A stretch of DNA of 64,000 bases from Candidatus Jordarchaeales archaeon (GTDB taxonomy: Archaea > Asgardarchaeota > Jordiarchaeia > Jordiarchaeales > Freyrarchaeaceae), in the NCBI GenBank assembly GCA_038889235.1, contig JAWAHN010000003.1, forward strand, positions 239,703 through 303,702, read 5' to 3'. The notes beneath the pieces are model-generated. The model saw only the letters and a program-made list of their open reading frames with translations, ran no database searches and had not been told where the DNA came from. The translations under genes and the position numbers were made by a program. The stretch's first letter is position 1; each line of letters starts with the position of its first letter. Positions 26,300 to 37,587 of the stretch are shown here, one piece after another.

Positions 26300-27253
26300 T
26301 TGAAGCACTTGGAGCTCTTGGAGGGAGCTGTGTCTGCTTGCAGACAGAACCTTGCGGTTAAGGAAGGCGAGAACGTTGTGGTTGTCGCAGACCCAGATAT
26401 GGTTGTTTACGGTGAGTCCTTCGCATACGCCGCTGAGGTGTTGGGCGCTGAGGTGACGCTCGTCTTGATGAAGGATAGGGGGAGACATGGCGCCGAGCCT
26501 CCTAGGCCCGTTGCGGCAGCCATAGAGGCGGCTGACGTCTTCATACTGACGACCACACACTCTCTGAGCCACACTGAGGCTAGGAGGAGGGCTACCGAGA
26601 GGGGTGGTAGGGGGGCTAGTCTTCCCGGGGTTACGAAGCAGATGTTCCTCGAGCCCATGATGGCGGACTACGGCTACGTTAAGAGGTTAACAGAGGTAGT
26701 TGCGTCGCTGCTTGATAAGGGTAAAGAGGTCAGACTGACTTCTCCTTCCGGAACAGACTTGACCCTCAACTTGGAGGGTAGGATCGCTATGAGGGATGAC
26801 GGGGACTACACCCGTCCAGGGCTCTGGGGGAACCTCCCAGCGGGGGAGGCGTGTATAGCTCCCGTGGAGTCTGAGGGGGAGGGGGTTATCGTGCTGGACT
26901 CCGTTCTCGGGTCTTTCGACGGGTCGAAGATCACTGTTAAGAGTGGTAGGGCTGTTAGTTTTAAGGGAGATGGGGCTAAGCGCATTGAGAACAAGCTTAG
27001 AGAGGTAGGGGACTGCGCTTTTCAGGTTGCCGAGCTTGGAGTAGGCACGAATCCCAAGGCTAGGCTTGTGGGGAATATTTTGGAGGACGAGAAGGTTATG
27101 GGAACGGTTCACGTGGCATTCGGCGACAACACAAGCTTCCCCGGGGGAAGGAACAAGTGCGCGGTCCACATAGATTTAATAATACTTAAGCCAACCCTCA
27201 CAATCGACGGAGAAACCGTGATGAAGGACGGTGTACTCCTGGTTAACGTTTGA
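26300..27253 (+). CDS. Aminopeptidase-T/NicX-like metalloprotein (M29-like)
   Basis: The 317-residue protein begins at TTG 26300 behind GGTGGTGAT. It matches the leucyl-aminopeptidase-like family that includes NicX, 2,5-dihydroxypyridine dioxygenase. The C-terminal metal pattern is visible: a histidine in GTVHVAFGDN and an HxD pair in AVHIDLI. An acidic GEACIAPVE segment lies near residue 185. Archaeal members are usually annotated as aminopeptidases without direct proof. The gene is divergent from ilvD and 24 bp upstream of the HEAT-repeat gene, which probably shares its transcript. Confidence 0.72.
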   Translation: MKHLELLEGAVSACRQNLAVKEGENVVVVADPDMVVYGESFAYAAEVLGAEVTLVLMKDRGRHGAEPPRPVAAAIEAADVFILTTTHSLSHTEARRRATERGGRGASLPGVTKQMFLEPMMADYGYVKRLTEVVASLLDKGKEVRLTSPSGTDLTLNLEGRIAMRDDGDYTRPGLWGNLPAGEACIAPVESEGEGVIVLDSVLGSFDGSKITVKSGRAVSFKGDGAKRIENKLREVGDCAFQVAELGVGTNPKARLVGNILEDEKVMGTVHVAFGDNTSFPGGRNKCAVHIDLIILKPTLTIDGETVMKDGVLLVNV

Positions 27254-27277
27254 CTGCCGTTCGAAAGGTGTTAGGGA

Positions 27278-28267
27278 ATGGGTTCTAGGCCGGTGGTTGA
27301 GCTGCTCGAGGAGCTTAAGGAGGGTGACCCCTCAAAGCTCCCGTCGACACTAAGCGAGCTATGCTCGTACGCTGAGCAGGGTGTCTACGATCCGGACGTC
27401 CTCCCACTGTTGAGGAAAGTGATTGAGCCACAACAGGATAGCGGGGTTCTTGTTTGCGCGCTACGCCTCGCCTCCCTCTACTGCTCGGAGGGCTTATTTC
27501 ACCGCGAAGTAGCTGAAAGCGTGCCCCCCCTCCTGAACCACGAGAGTGACAGCGTTAAGGCTCACGCGCTGTACTTCCTCGCAACCTGCGCCCGCAGAGG
27601 GGTAGTCTGGGAGGAGGTGTTCGAGAGAATGGTTGAACTTATCCGCTCTGACGCTGTTGAAGTCGCACTTATGGCCATCGAGGCACTCATAGCTTACGCT
27701 GAGGAGGGGGTGACTTTTCCAGGCGTTCTAGAAGCGGCGATAGACGTGCTTGAGTGGGGTGACAGCAACCTCCAGGCGTCAGCGTTGAGCTTGTTGAGTG
27801 TCTACGCAGAGAGGGAGATGCTCAACGAAAGGTTCCTTAAGTACGCTCCCTCGCTGCTGAGCTCAGAGGACGAGGCTGTTCGACTGGAGGCGGCGTTATG
27901 CCTTTGGAGGTACGCTGTAAGGGGTTTGGTGAGCGATACGGCTGTGGGGCCCTTGCTAAGGATGCTCGGAAGCGACTCTTTCAGCGTCCAGTCAGCGGCG
28001 GCACGCGCACTCTGGAGGTACGCTAAGTTTGGTGTCGGGGGGCGCAAGGCGGCTGACGAGTTAGCGCTTCTGCTCAGCTCGGAGAACACGTTTGTGAGGA
28101 GGGCTGCAGTCTACGCTTTGCTCCTCTATGCTCAGAGTGGGGTTTTATCTCCCGCCGCCGCGAGCGTCTTTCCATCCCTGCTGGGGGACAAAGATGAGGG
28201 CGTCAGGAGGGTGGCACTCCAAGTAATAGAAGAGTACGAGAAGAGGGGTGGAGGAGTGCTTGACTAA
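27278..28267 (+). CDS. HEAT-repeat protein
   Basis: The 329-residue protein is almost all alpha-helical and built of about seven HEAT-like repeats of ~37 residues. Each has the pattern of a repeated A-L-Y-A/C segment, for example VKAHALYFLATCARRG, LQASALSLLSVYAERE, VQSAAARALWRYAKFG and VRRAAVYALLLYAQSG. Such repeats are protein-binding scaffolds. There is no membrane segment. It follows the NicX-like gene closely and converges on ileS with 8 bp between stops. The partner is unknown. Confidence 0.85.
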   Translation: MGSRPVVELLEELKEGDPSKLPSTLSELCSYAEQGVYDPDVLPLLRKVIEPQQDSGVLVCALRLASLYCSEGLFHREVAESVPPLLNHESDSVKAHALYFLATCARRGVVWEEVFERMVELIRSDAVEVALMAIEALIAYAEEGVTFPGVLEAAIDVLEWGDSNLQASALSLLSVYAEREMLNERFLKYAPSLLSSEDEAVRLEAALCLWRYAVRGLVSDTAVGPLLRMLGSDSFSVQSAAARALWRYAKFGVGGRKAADELALLLSSENTFVRRAAVYALLLYAQSGVLSPAAASVFPSLLGDKDEGVRRVALQVIEEYEKRGGGVLD

Positions 28268-28275
28268 CCGGTTTT

Positions 28276-31200
28276 TCACTTCTTCCTGACGGTTATCGTC
28301 ATCTTAACGTCGTCGATCTCCCACTCCTTGCTGTAGCCTTCGCCTTCGCCGCGCACTATTTTGTCTGCTAGGGTTTCGCCTTTAATATAGTCCATGTATG
28401 CTTCGATGTCCCTGAATACGGAGTCGTCGCACTTTATCGCCACCTCTATCCGCTGCATGAAGTCAAGGTTCATTTCCTTTCTCATCGCTTGAATTCTTCT
28501 GACGACTTCCCTAGCCAGCGCCTCCCTTCTCAGCTCCTCGGTGACCTCGACGTTTACCAGCACGTAGACTTGCGTCCTCTTCCCGTCCTTGACGTAGGTC
28601 ACCGGTTCTCCCACACCATACCCTTCCTTTGCCTCAACGCAGATCTCGACGTCCTCCTTCGTTACAACGAAAGTTTTCCCGTCAATGTTCAAAGCGTAGT
28701 CTCCTTCCTCGAGGGCAGCTACAAGCTTCTCGGGGTCCTCTTTGGATAGCTGGTCGGCAACCTTCTTCGCCTCACCCTTAAACTTCGGGCCAAGGAACTT
28801 GAAGTTTGGCTTCACCGAGAAAGACAGGTAGTCTTTCGGGTTCGTCGAGTAGTTGACCTCTTTTACGTTCAGCTCGTCCCTGAGGTACTCTTCGAGAGGA
28901 GCTATGTCGCGTATGACCTCTTCTCGGGCCACTACCACTGCCTCCTTCAATGGGTGCCTAAGCTTTATCCCCTTGCTAGCTCTAGCCGACCTTCCGGAAG
29001 CTGCAAGCCTTATGACTAAGTCCATTTTTCTCTCGAGGTCTGGGTCAATCTCGTCTTCGACCGGCATGGGGAAGTCTGTGAGGTGGACGCTTTCAACCGC
29101 CTTCTCGTCCCCCCTTGAAAGGTTCTGGTACATGGCTTCAGCGGTGAATGGTATGAAAGGCGCGAGGAGCCTTGTCAGCGTCTCCAGCGTCCTGTAGAGG
29201 GCGAAGTAGGCGCTCCTCTTGTCCTCGTCCATCTCGTTTCTCCAGAAGCGCCTGCGGGAGCGGCGCAGGTACCAGTTGCTGAGCTCCTCGACGACGAATT
29301 CGTCGAGCAGCCTGGCAGCCTTGTGAACCATGTAGTTCTCCATCTCCCTTCTAACGGTCTTAGTGACAGTTGACAACCTGCTGAGGAGCCACCTGTCAAG
29401 CTCACTGGTAACCTTCGGCCTCCCGCCCACATGAGGGTTGAACTCGTCTATGTTGGCGTTCGTGACATAGAAGAAGTACACGTTCCAAAGGGTGTTGAGA
29501 AACCTGTTCCTCGTCTCGACGACCATCTTCTCGCTAAACCGTTTCGGAACCCACGGCGGGCTTGAAACGAAGAAGTACCACCTCATGGCGTCGGCGCCCA
29601 CGTTCCTGAATATCACGTTCGGGTCGACGACGTTCCCACGCGACTTGCTCATCTTCCTGCCATGCTCGTCTAAGACGTGGCCCAGGGAGAGAACGTTTTC
29701 GTATGCGTGGCTTCCGAAGACCGCCGTCGCGACGGCGTGTAGCGTGTAGAACCAGCCTCTACACTGGTCCACGGCCTCAGTTATGAAGGTCACTGGGAAC
29801 GTTTCCTTGAACAGCTCAACGTTCTCGAACGGGTAGTGGTACTGGGCGAACGGGGCGGCGCCGGAGTCGTACCAGCAGTCTATGACGTAGGGCTCCCTTT
29901 TCATAGTCTCCCCGCACTCGGGGCACGGGAAGGTTATCGAGTCAATCTGCGGCTTGTGTGGGTCGAAGTTCTCCGGAAGCTTGCCGGCGTATCTTTCAAG
30001 CTCCTCGTAGCTCCCGACGCACACGTGGTGACCTTTTGTACATGTCCATATTGGGAGCGGGGTCCCCCAGAACCTGTTCCTGCTGAGGGCCCAGTCCTTC
30101 GCCTCCTCTATGAACTTCCCAAACCGCCCCCTCTTCAAGTATGGTGGGTACCAGTTTATCTTGTTGTTGTTTTCTACAAGCTTGTCCCTCAACGCGCTCA
30201 TCTTGATGTACCATGTTTCTATGGCGTAGTATAGGAGTGGGGTGTCGCACCGCCAGCAGTGGGGGTATGGGTGGACTATGGTTCCAGACTTGTAGATGAG
30301 ACCCCTCCTCTTAAGGTCCTTTATTATCTCTTTGTCGGCGTCCTTTATGTAGAGTCCTTTGAACGGGGCTGCTTCTTCTTTCACGCGGCCTGCCTCGTCC
30401 ACCAGCTGGATTATCGGCAGCTTGTACTTCTTGGCGACCTCGAAGTCTTCCGGGCCAAAGGCTGGGGCGATGTGCACTATCCCTGTCCCCTCGGTCTCGG
30501 TCACGAAGTCGCCGAGCACGACGTACCACGCCTTCTTGTCGGGCTTCACGAAAGAGTAGAGTGGCTCGTATTCGAGCCCTTCAAGCTCCCTCCCCTTGAA
30601 GGTCTTCAGCACTTTGTAGTTCCCTTCGAGGAGCATTTGGAGCGCCTTCGCGACAATGTACCTTTCGCCCCCTTGCTCCACTAGTATGTACTCGAGGTCT
30701 GGGTGTACTGCGAGCGCAACGTTTGAGAGGAGCGTCCACGGTGTAGTAGTCCAGACGAGGAAGTAGGTGTTCTCCTCGCCTTTAACCTTGAACTTTACGT
30801 GTATAGACGGGTCTGCGGTGTCCTTGTACCCGCCGAGGGCGACCTCGTGGGAGCTGAGAGGAGTCCCACACCTCGGACAGTAAAGGACAACGTAGTAGTC
30901 CTTGTAGAGCATCCTCCCCCTTTCGCCGTCCTTCTCCCACGTCTTCTCCCATAACTGCTTCAGAGACCACCACACGGATTCAATGTACTCCTTGCTCATG
31001 GTCACATATGGGCGATCCATGTCGAGCCACGTACCCACACGCTCGGTCATCTTAACCCATTCACGCTCATACTTGAAGACGCTCATTCTGCACATCTCGT
31101 TGAAGCGCTCAACACCGAAAACCTCGATGTCACGCTTACTGTTAAGCCTAAGCTCCTTCTCAACCTCTATCTCCACGGGCAACCCATGGCAGTCCCAGCC

Positions 31201-31458
31201 CGCGATGCGGGGGACAACATCTTCCCCTATCATTGTCCTAAACCTGAGAAAAACGTCCTTCATGCACCTCGTCAACACGTGGCCGACGTGCGGCAAACCG
31301 TTAGCGGTCGGCGGCCCCTCAAGAAAGACAAACTTGCGTTTTCCCTTCCTCAACTTCCTCACTTTGCCGAATATGTCGCGCTCCTTCCAGAAGCGAAGTA
31401 TCTCCTCTTCCAGCCTAGGAAAGTCTGGAGTGGTCTCAACACTACTGTATAGCCCCAA
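28276..31458 (-). CDS. ileS: Isoleucyl-tRNA synthetase
   Basis: The protein is 1060 residues from TTG 31458, behind GGTGGTGAG. It is a class I synthetase: HVGH at residues 57-60 (HIGH box) after GPPTANGLP, and KMSKS at about residue 600 in DEHGRKMSKSRGN. Between them lies the CP1 editing domain (VWTTTPWTLLSNVALAV). RFWGTPLPIW near residue 455 is typical of IleRS. The C-terminal domain of ~200 residues is of the eukaryotic/archaeal type. It charges tRNA-Ile and edits valine. Length and motifs are complete. Confidence 0.96.
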   Translation of the reverse strand: MGLYSSVETTPDFPRLEEEILRFWKERDIFGKVRKLRKGKRKFVFLEGPPTANGLPHVGHVLTRCMKDVFLRFRTMIGEDVVPRIAGWDCHGLPVEIEVEKELRLNSKRDIEVFGVERFNEMCRMSVFKYEREWVKMTERVGTWLDMDRPYVTMSKEYIESVWWSLKQLWEKTWEKDGERGRMLYKDYYVVLYCPRCGTPLSSHEVALGGYKDTADPSIHVKFKVKGEENTYFLVWTTTPWTLLSNVALAVHPDLEYILVEQGGERYIVAKALQMLLEGNYKVLKTFKGRELEGLEYEPLYSFVKPDKKAWYVVLGDFVTETEGTGIVHIAPAFGPEDFEVAKKYKLPIIQLVDEAGRVKEEAAPFKGLYIKDADKEIIKDLKRRGLIYKSGTIVHPYPHCWRCDTPLLYYAIETWYIKMSALRDKLVENNNKINWYPPYLKRGRFGKFIEEAKDWALSRNRFWGTPLPIWTCTKGHHVCVGSYEELERYAGKLPENFDPHKPQIDSITFPCPECGETMKREPYVIDCWYDSGAAPFAQYHYPFENVELFKETFPVTFITEAVDQCRGWFYTLHAVATAVFGSHAYENVLSLGHVLDEHGRKMSKSRGNVVDPNVIFRNVGADAMRWYFFVSSPPWVPKRFSEKMVVETRNRFLNTLWNVYFFYVTNANIDEFNPHVGGRPKVTSELDRWLLSRLSTVTKTVRREMENYMVHKAARLLDEFVVEELSNWYLRRSRRRFWRNEMDEDKRSAYFALYRTLETLTRLLAPFIPFTAEAMYQNLSRGDEKAVESVHLTDFPMPVEDEIDPDLERKMDLVIRLAASGRSARASKGIKLRHPLKEAVVVAREEVIRDIAPLEEYLRDELNVKEVNYSTNPKDYLSFSVKPNFKFLGPKFKGEAKKVADQLSKEDPEKLVAALEEGDYALNIDGKTFVVTKEDVEICVEAKEGYGVGEPVTYVKDGKRTQVYVLVNVEVTEELRREALAREVVRRIQAMRKEMNLDFMQRIEVAIKCDDSVFRDIEAYMDYIKGETLADKIVRGEGEGYSKEWEIDDVKMTITVRKK

Positions 31459-31890
31459 AGCTCACCACCTTCAAAACATGGTCAAATACCAGGAGGGGAG
31501 AATAAGCCTTCAAGGGCGAGTGCAGGGACATTAAATTTGGCGCTCGGTCAACCCTGCAACCTCCATCAGCAAAAACGATAGAGAAAAAAGTATTTTTTAA
31601 ATTTTCTCTCGAAAACGCGACGGACACATGACAACAAAGGCTGTTACACTACGCCACAGACAAACCCTTTAAAAGACAAAAAAATCGGGGAACTAGCAGT
31701 CTTCCTATGCTCTAACGGTGTTGGTGTGGACGCAACAAAAATTCGAGTTGGTAGGAGCACGGGTGCTAAAGCATGGGTTGACATGTGTACGCATTTTCAA
31801 CAAACATCCAGCAGAACGTAGACTGGGCGGATTGTTTGAAGTGTACGTGAGAGAAAAAGTTGGGGTTAGTGGGTGCTATTTCTGTTCTCC
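31459..31890. other. Intergenic region upstream of ileS
   Basis: About 430 bp between the 3' end of the surface-protein gene and ileS. An AT-rich tract near 31590-31605 may be the ileS promoter. I see no gene or RNA. Confidence 0.4.
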
Positions 31891-34800
31891 TCAGGTGTCC
31901 TCTTCCTTCTTTTCCTCCGCTCTGACTTCTCCTCCCTCATCAATCTTGGCAGCTTCTTCTTTTTGCTCTTCTCCCCCAGTCTCTTCTTTCTCCGCCTCTT
32001 CTTCTTTCACTTCCTTCTTTGAAAGCGTTCGCTCCTCTTCTTTTTCTAATTCTTGCAGTATTGCTGCCGATATGTCTGGTGGAACTCCAAGAGTTTCGAG
32101 AAGCTTTTCCCTATCTGTCGGCGAAGCCGCTCTCAGTTCTGCTAGTATTACACGCGCCTCACTTTCGCTCTTACCTATCTCGACCAGCAACGGGACAAGC
32201 TTGTCCATAACCTCCGGAGTGACGTAAGTAGGCGGTTTAGGTTCAACTCCTATAAGCGACAATTCCTCCGCGAGTATTGCTGTTATGACGCTTTCCCTCG
32301 TCTTAGGTTTGCCGACCTCAACGGGCAGCCCCTTGTATATTCTATCAATCAAGTAGTCTATCCTTCTAATTATTGGCGGTATCCTAGCTCTCTGCAAGTA
32401 GACATGGAAGGCGAAAGCTGAAGATGGCAAAAGTATGCTTGCAAGAAGCGCTAGGAAGAACTTGTAAGGCAAGTTTACCAGTGGAACGCTCCACTCTTTC
32501 ACGTTAAGCAAGATGACGGTTGAAGCAGACTGGTAGTATGCCTTTTCGGCTTTGACTGACAGTGGAAACGCGACGTCGGAAAGCCCTGAAACAGGGATCA
32601 ACGTGAGGTAGACGCCGGGTGAAACCTCCCACACAGGTAAGCTGAGAAGCGTAATGTTCGCTCCCGTCACAGGTCTTCCCAAATCGTCTTTGAGCGTGAA
32701 GATTAGAGGCACAAAGGGAACGTTGCTCTCAGCCATGATGTATTGCCCGACGATAAACTTGCTCGATAAAGGCAACGTAATGGGCGTAAACGTGACTGGA
32801 ATCCCTGAAATGGAGAGAGACAGCGTAATCTCCTGGAATTGGTAGTTCTGCTTGGAGGCAATTACATGCAGGACATAGAGCCCGGGCTCTGGAGATCCTA
32901 AAGATAATTCGCTGAGATTTAAAGCCGCCACGTAAACTCCACTATCTTTCTCAACCATATTCCCTGAGTACTCTGTCCCGCCAATGAACCAAACGACCGT
33001 AGCGCCAGTAACAGGATTACCTCCTACATCTCTTAGTTCAACAGAGAACGTTAAAGTCCTATTGTAGATCACTAACACATACCCGTCATGGAGGAGCTCG
33101 GAGGAGAATCTGGCAGAAGTTGGAACGGGGTTTATCACCAGCGTAATCTTAACTGGGTTAATAGAGTAGTTCTGCGCTATAGGAGCAACCTCGATAGTAT
33201 AAACTCCACTAGTTAAGTTGCTCAGTACATCAACTGGAACCGCATAGTATCCTCCCCCGACATTGTTCATGATTCCACTATATGGCGTGCCCAGGATCGA
33301 GTAGCTCACAACAGCGTTCTCAACGGGCATGTTGCGCCTCGTATCATTCAAGTACACGCTGATATTGAACGACGGAGGCGAGCTCCAAGTGACATTTATG
33401 AAGGACTCGTAGCCTACGGTCACCGGCAACTCCTTCACAACCAAGTACACGGTTACAGGCACAGGGTAAGCATAGCTGTCAGTGTCCAATGGCTCCCCGT
33501 AAAATGTAACAAGATATATGTATCCTCCAACGAGTCCCGTAGTGTTTAGCGTAACGTACCATTGCCCGATGGCCGACGTGTTTTCAGTCATTACTGTTTG
33601 CGGCACGACCACCGTACCATTAAGGTGTGATATCGTGTAGTTGACCCATGAAGCGTTTATGCCTACGTTTGGCCCAATCCGCTCTATCCACACCGAGAAG
33701 TTTACCTCGTCACTCCAGTATACGGTGAAGAAGCTGCCGCCCTCGCACCTAAGTTGAGTTTGCCTCAAGTATAATGTGCGGTCAAGCTCTACACGAATAT
33801 TCGCCGGTCCATTCAGAGTAAGAGGCTGGCTGAGCACGCTACCATCACTCATATTGTAAAGTTTAATTTGCTCATTCGGGTAAGCTTGCGTTGAAATGTT
33901 CACATAGAAACTTGCGCCAACCTTAACGTAAAGGCAAATATTAGCATAGTACGGATCAACCGACTGGTTAACGATGTTCTGTGGGAAACCAGACGTGTAG
34001 TTTATAGTAACGTTAGCATTCTGGACGCGGCTACCCAGCTTATCGTAAACTTCAATATAAAGCCTCGTAGCGTTAAGCACTATTGTTACTGACGACGAGT
34101 TCACCCCCGGCGTCCACCTCCCTGTCCGATTTACGTACTGGTCTCCGGGTGGAAGGTATGGTAGGGATAGGTTAGCTTGCAGGTAGTAGCCTCCTTCACA
34201 ATAGTAGAGGAAGAATGTGCACTTTCCATTCTCGTCTGTCAACTTGGACACATTAAGTTGAGTGTAGTCTTCATCGTTGAATATGCTGACGTTAGCGCCC
34301 GGTATCGGGGCTCCTGAAGGATCTGTCACCGTTACTTCCAGCTTGTAGAAGACGTCTTCAGGTGTCCCCACGCTCACCGTGAGGCTTGCCTTCATGCCCT
34401 CAGCGAACGCCTGGAAAGGAGCATACCCTCGGGATCCGTCCCAAATGTATACTGCAAACTTCTCGTAAATCCACCCGCCAGCACTAAAGTCGACTATACC
34501 CCAGTACCTGTCCCAGAACTCGTAGTAGGAAGTTACATACCAAAACACGCGGTAGTACCAGTAGCCTTGCCTAACTGTGGCGCCGCTCACCTGTGGGGAG
34601 ACAAGGTCGAATGTGCCAACAGCTTCGCGATCACCTTGATCCCACAAGCAGAACCATAATACATTGCTGTACAAGTTTTCTTGCCGACTGGTTTCGCCGA
34701 AAGTCACCGTGGTTGGCGTCCCATATTGATATCTGTAGGTTAAATTGCGCATTATCCCTGGGTTAAAAACCCATTCATTATTTCTGTATACTTGTCCACT

Positions 34801-35662
34801 CGCCGAGCTGTTGAACGTGGAGTTTGTTTCGCATATCCATCCCCACCTGAAGAATCTATAGGTGATGTTGCAGTAAGCGTTATAGTCTCCGTGCTTGGCT
34901 AGCGTGGTGTAAGTTATGAAAAGCGGCCCGGACTCAATCACTTGATGAGCCAATGGAGCATATCTAGACGTGGTTCCGGTGTTATATGCGTAGTCTGGGT
35001 TCCAGTGGAAGCCCCAGTTCCCCAGGGGGGTCGTTTATTGTTCTACTCGTCCAGTATGTTCCGGATATTTTGTTGTAACAATCCTCTATTTTTCCGCCTC
35101 TAGCTGTGGTCGAGCAGTTGGCCCTGTAAATGCTGCTCTCGAAAGTGTAGTGTGTCCCGTTGAAGCTCCACCACACCTCGTTCGTGTATGTTTCGACTCC
35201 ACTATCTGTGTCGTTGTAGTAGACGTAGTAAGTTTTCGTGGAATTAGCGTTGAGGTTGATGTAGAAGGTTAGTGTGAGGGATTTGTAGTAACTTGTCCCA
35301 TCCCAGTATGTTTCGTTCCAAACTTGGCATGGTACTAGTTGCCAGCTGTTTCCATCGTAGTACCGTACTCTTATGCTGTTATTGTAGCATGTTCCACTGC
35401 TAAAAGTGAGGTAGACGTCTACGGGTTGATCCACGTGGTCTACGTTTGATGTGTCCGTGAAGTTGATTTGGAGCCTATACCTGAAGGAATAGTTCCATCA
35501 TGGTGGGTTGAACTGTTTGGCTGTAATTGCTTGTTCGCCGGCGTTTGATGGAGGAGGGAATGGAAAGGCTGGCTGGGGGGAGGGGGTTACCGCTGCAACT
35601 AGTGGAAGAATTACTGTTACTAGTAGTAAGACACTTAGAAGGTGCTTGAGGCGCACGCCCAT
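31891..35662 (-). pseudogene. Giant surface protein (DUF2341-like + Ig-like domains + membrane anchor), broken by TGA and a frameshift
   Basis: Three frame segments form one protein of ~1250 residues. From ATG 35662 there is a signal peptide (HLLSVLLLVTVILPLVAA) and a proline-rich stretch, then an in-frame TGA at 35498-35500. The same frame goes on as WNYSFRYRLQINFTD and a DUF2341/lectin-like domain (...VRYYDGNSWQLV...VYYNDTDSG). A frameshift near 35019-35033, in a C6/G4 run, moves it to the frame of 31891-34953. That 1020-codon frame is intact: several Ig-like or carboxypeptidase-regulatory-type repeats (e.g. DPSGAPIPGANVSIFND), a membrane helix at about residue 830 (KFFLALLASILL), and a Glu/Lys-rich cytoplasmic tail. 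It is probably an S-layer-associated or sensor-like surface protein. Breaks may be real or sequencing errors. Confidence 0.8.
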
Positions 35663-36719
35663 TTTCGATTACTCTCCCAGAAACTTGTTGACGCTCACTT
35701 TTTCTGGGAAAAGTTGTAAGATTAACATTTACTTATTAATTTTTTCGTAAAATGCTACCAAAATATGACGAAAATATATTGTTGTTTATTGATTTTCCGT
35801 TAAGGTAATTTTTTAGTTTTGAAACTATCGCTTTATGCAGCTGAAATTAGAAGTTACGTCTTGCCTTAGTTTTCGGTAATTCCCGGGTTTTTGGCATTCT
35901 GGTTTTAGTGCTTGGATTCTGGAGGAGTACTCTTGCGTTTCGCTTGTGTTTCAATGTTAGACCTCAATGTTCCTTTTAGATTTTGGTTTGGCCACCTTTA
36001 CGCACGCCGGCTCTAAAATCCAGCACAAACAAGTGTTGCAAGTAATTCTTACGCCAAGCACGTCTACACCAATCTGGTAAGGAGACACACTAAACCCGGG
36101 AAACGGTGCGATCCTGCTAGGGGGTTTTGGAGGAATTCTGGGATTTATGTGTCTTAATAAGTGTGTTGTTCTAGAGGAATTCGTATCTTGACGCGTGCTG
36201 GATGCTTAACGTTCTGTTTTGATAGCTTTTAGTTCACGTTATTTGAGCCCACCGAGGACTTGTTTCTCTAACCTCCTAGGATTCCATGGTCGTATTGCAC
36301 TTCAACCCTTACCTGACTCCTCCGCTATTTCATTAGTTTAACTTACGAACAAAGCCCCGGCTTACCCTAAGTGCCTAGAATGTTTTTGACAGTTTTCCGA
36401 TACTTTAGGCTTAATCCCCCTTTGATCTTTTTGTTTTACCGAAGCTTCCTGGGTGAGGCTTAGCAATCTGATAGAGTTCTTTTCTCTTGCCGCTTCGGAG
36501 CTTAATTGGAGTGTAAGCATTTCTGTGTGTTTCTTGGCTTTAGTGGTTTCAGTGACTTTATGCGGTTAAGAGGGGGTGCGTGTAGCTGGCAGGTGTTCAG
36601 TACACCTATTCTTAGAGATTGTTGAAAGGAGGTGACTGCTGGGGTTTTGCTTCTTCGGGAGAAAGTTTGACTTGTTATTTTTTGAGCAGGAATGGTGCAT
36701 TGGATTAGTGAAGGGTGGT
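35663..36719. other. Gene-free kilobase upstream of the surface-protein gene
   Basis: The part next to 35662 is AT-rich (35700-35830) and probably holds the promoter. The remainder to 36719 has no frame with a known domain; 36502-36723 (minus) is open but looks random. It lies beside copy 2 of the 157-bp repeat. Confidence 0.5.
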
Positions 36720-37538
36720 TCAAGTTTTAGCGGCTGGTGACGAAGGGTTTATGGTTTTTCTTTTTTCGGGTTGTCCTTTGAAGATTATTATGTCGCTTAT
36801 TGTTGGTAGTTTTCTGGCTATTGTGTCTAGTGTGTTTAGTATGGTGTCTGCGGCCTTCTTCGGCATCTTGCCGAGCAGCTTCCCCCAATGTGGAAAGCTC
36901 CAGAAGAGAGATAGCCCTTCGATGTGGTTGGCTTTTAACGCGCCTTGCGTGTATGCTTTGAGGGTTTTGTAGTCGACTCTCAGTGTGTGGTCCTCTGGCA
37001 TGTCCCAGGGTCTCCTCTCGCCCTCTCTCAGCCCCGAGAGTCCTAAGGCGTCTACTAGTCTCGCTAGCTTGAAGCCTAGGCTCTCCATGTTCGCGACAGA
37101 TATCACCGCTCTTCCTTCCGGTTTGAGGACACGGGCGAATTCGAGTATCGAGCGGCGCGGGTAGTGGAAGTGGTCTAGGGCACCTTTGCATATGAGCGCG
37201 TCGACCGCGTTATCCCTGAATGGCAAGCATTCGCTGGCACCCTGAACTATGTCCGCCTCGACGCCACATCCAGCCACATAGCGCTTAGCCTTCATAACCA
37301 TTATTTTTGAAACGTCCACTCCAACCACCCTGGCGCCCTGCTTAGCCATTCCGACCACTTCTATTCCCAGTCCGCAGGCGACGTCGAGCACTACGTCTCT
37401 GGGTGAGAGTGAGAGGGCTTTTATCGTCCTCGGCCCCATCATCCTAAAAACGAAGTCCGAGTCGGCGTTCCACTCGGGGGGTATAGCTCCCTCGTCACAC
37501 CACTCGACAACCTTCTTCCTCTCATATGTGTGCTTCAA
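36720..37538 (-). CDS. Class I SAM-dependent methyltransferase
   Basis: The 272-residue protein has motif I VLDVACGLGIEVVGMA at residues ~48-63, motif II with the ribose-binding acid in VVGVDVSKIMV, LPFRDNAVDALICKGALDHF and RVLKPEGRAVISVANM. This matches the methyltransf_11 (UbiE-like) group; the acceptor is unknown. The 3' end (36752-36908) is duplicated exactly at 1112-1268. It is the last gene of a minus-strand run of glycosyltransferase, methyltransferase and radical SAM genes, so a surface glycan or lipid is the likely target. Confidence 0.85.
   Translation of the reverse strand: MKHTYERKKVVEWCDEGAIPPEWNADSDFVFRMMGPRTIKALSLSPRDVVLDVACGLGIEVVGMAKQGARVVGVDVSKIMVMKAKRYVAGCGVEADIVQGASECLPFRDNAVDALICKGALDHFHYPRRSILEFARVLKPEGRAVISVANMESLGFKLARLVDALGLSGLREGERRPWDMPEDHTLRVDYKTLKAYTQGALKANHIEGLSLFWSFPHWGKLLGKMPKKAADTILNTLDTIARKLPTISDIIIFKGQPEKRKTINPSSPAAKT
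36752..36908. repeat. 157-bp exact direct repeat, copy 2
   Basis: Identical to 1112-1268. This copy lies within the intact methyltransferase gene and encodes its residues ~210-262, so it is the parental or donor context. Confidence 0.95.
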
Positions 37539-37587
37539 GGTGAGCCCACCTGAGAGTGCTGCAAGGCGTTAATAAAAGAAAAAGATA

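Noticed and set aside
36502-36723. 73-codon open frame on the minus strand next to the repeat
   Set aside because: No ribosome-binding site, no domain, biased random-looking composition.
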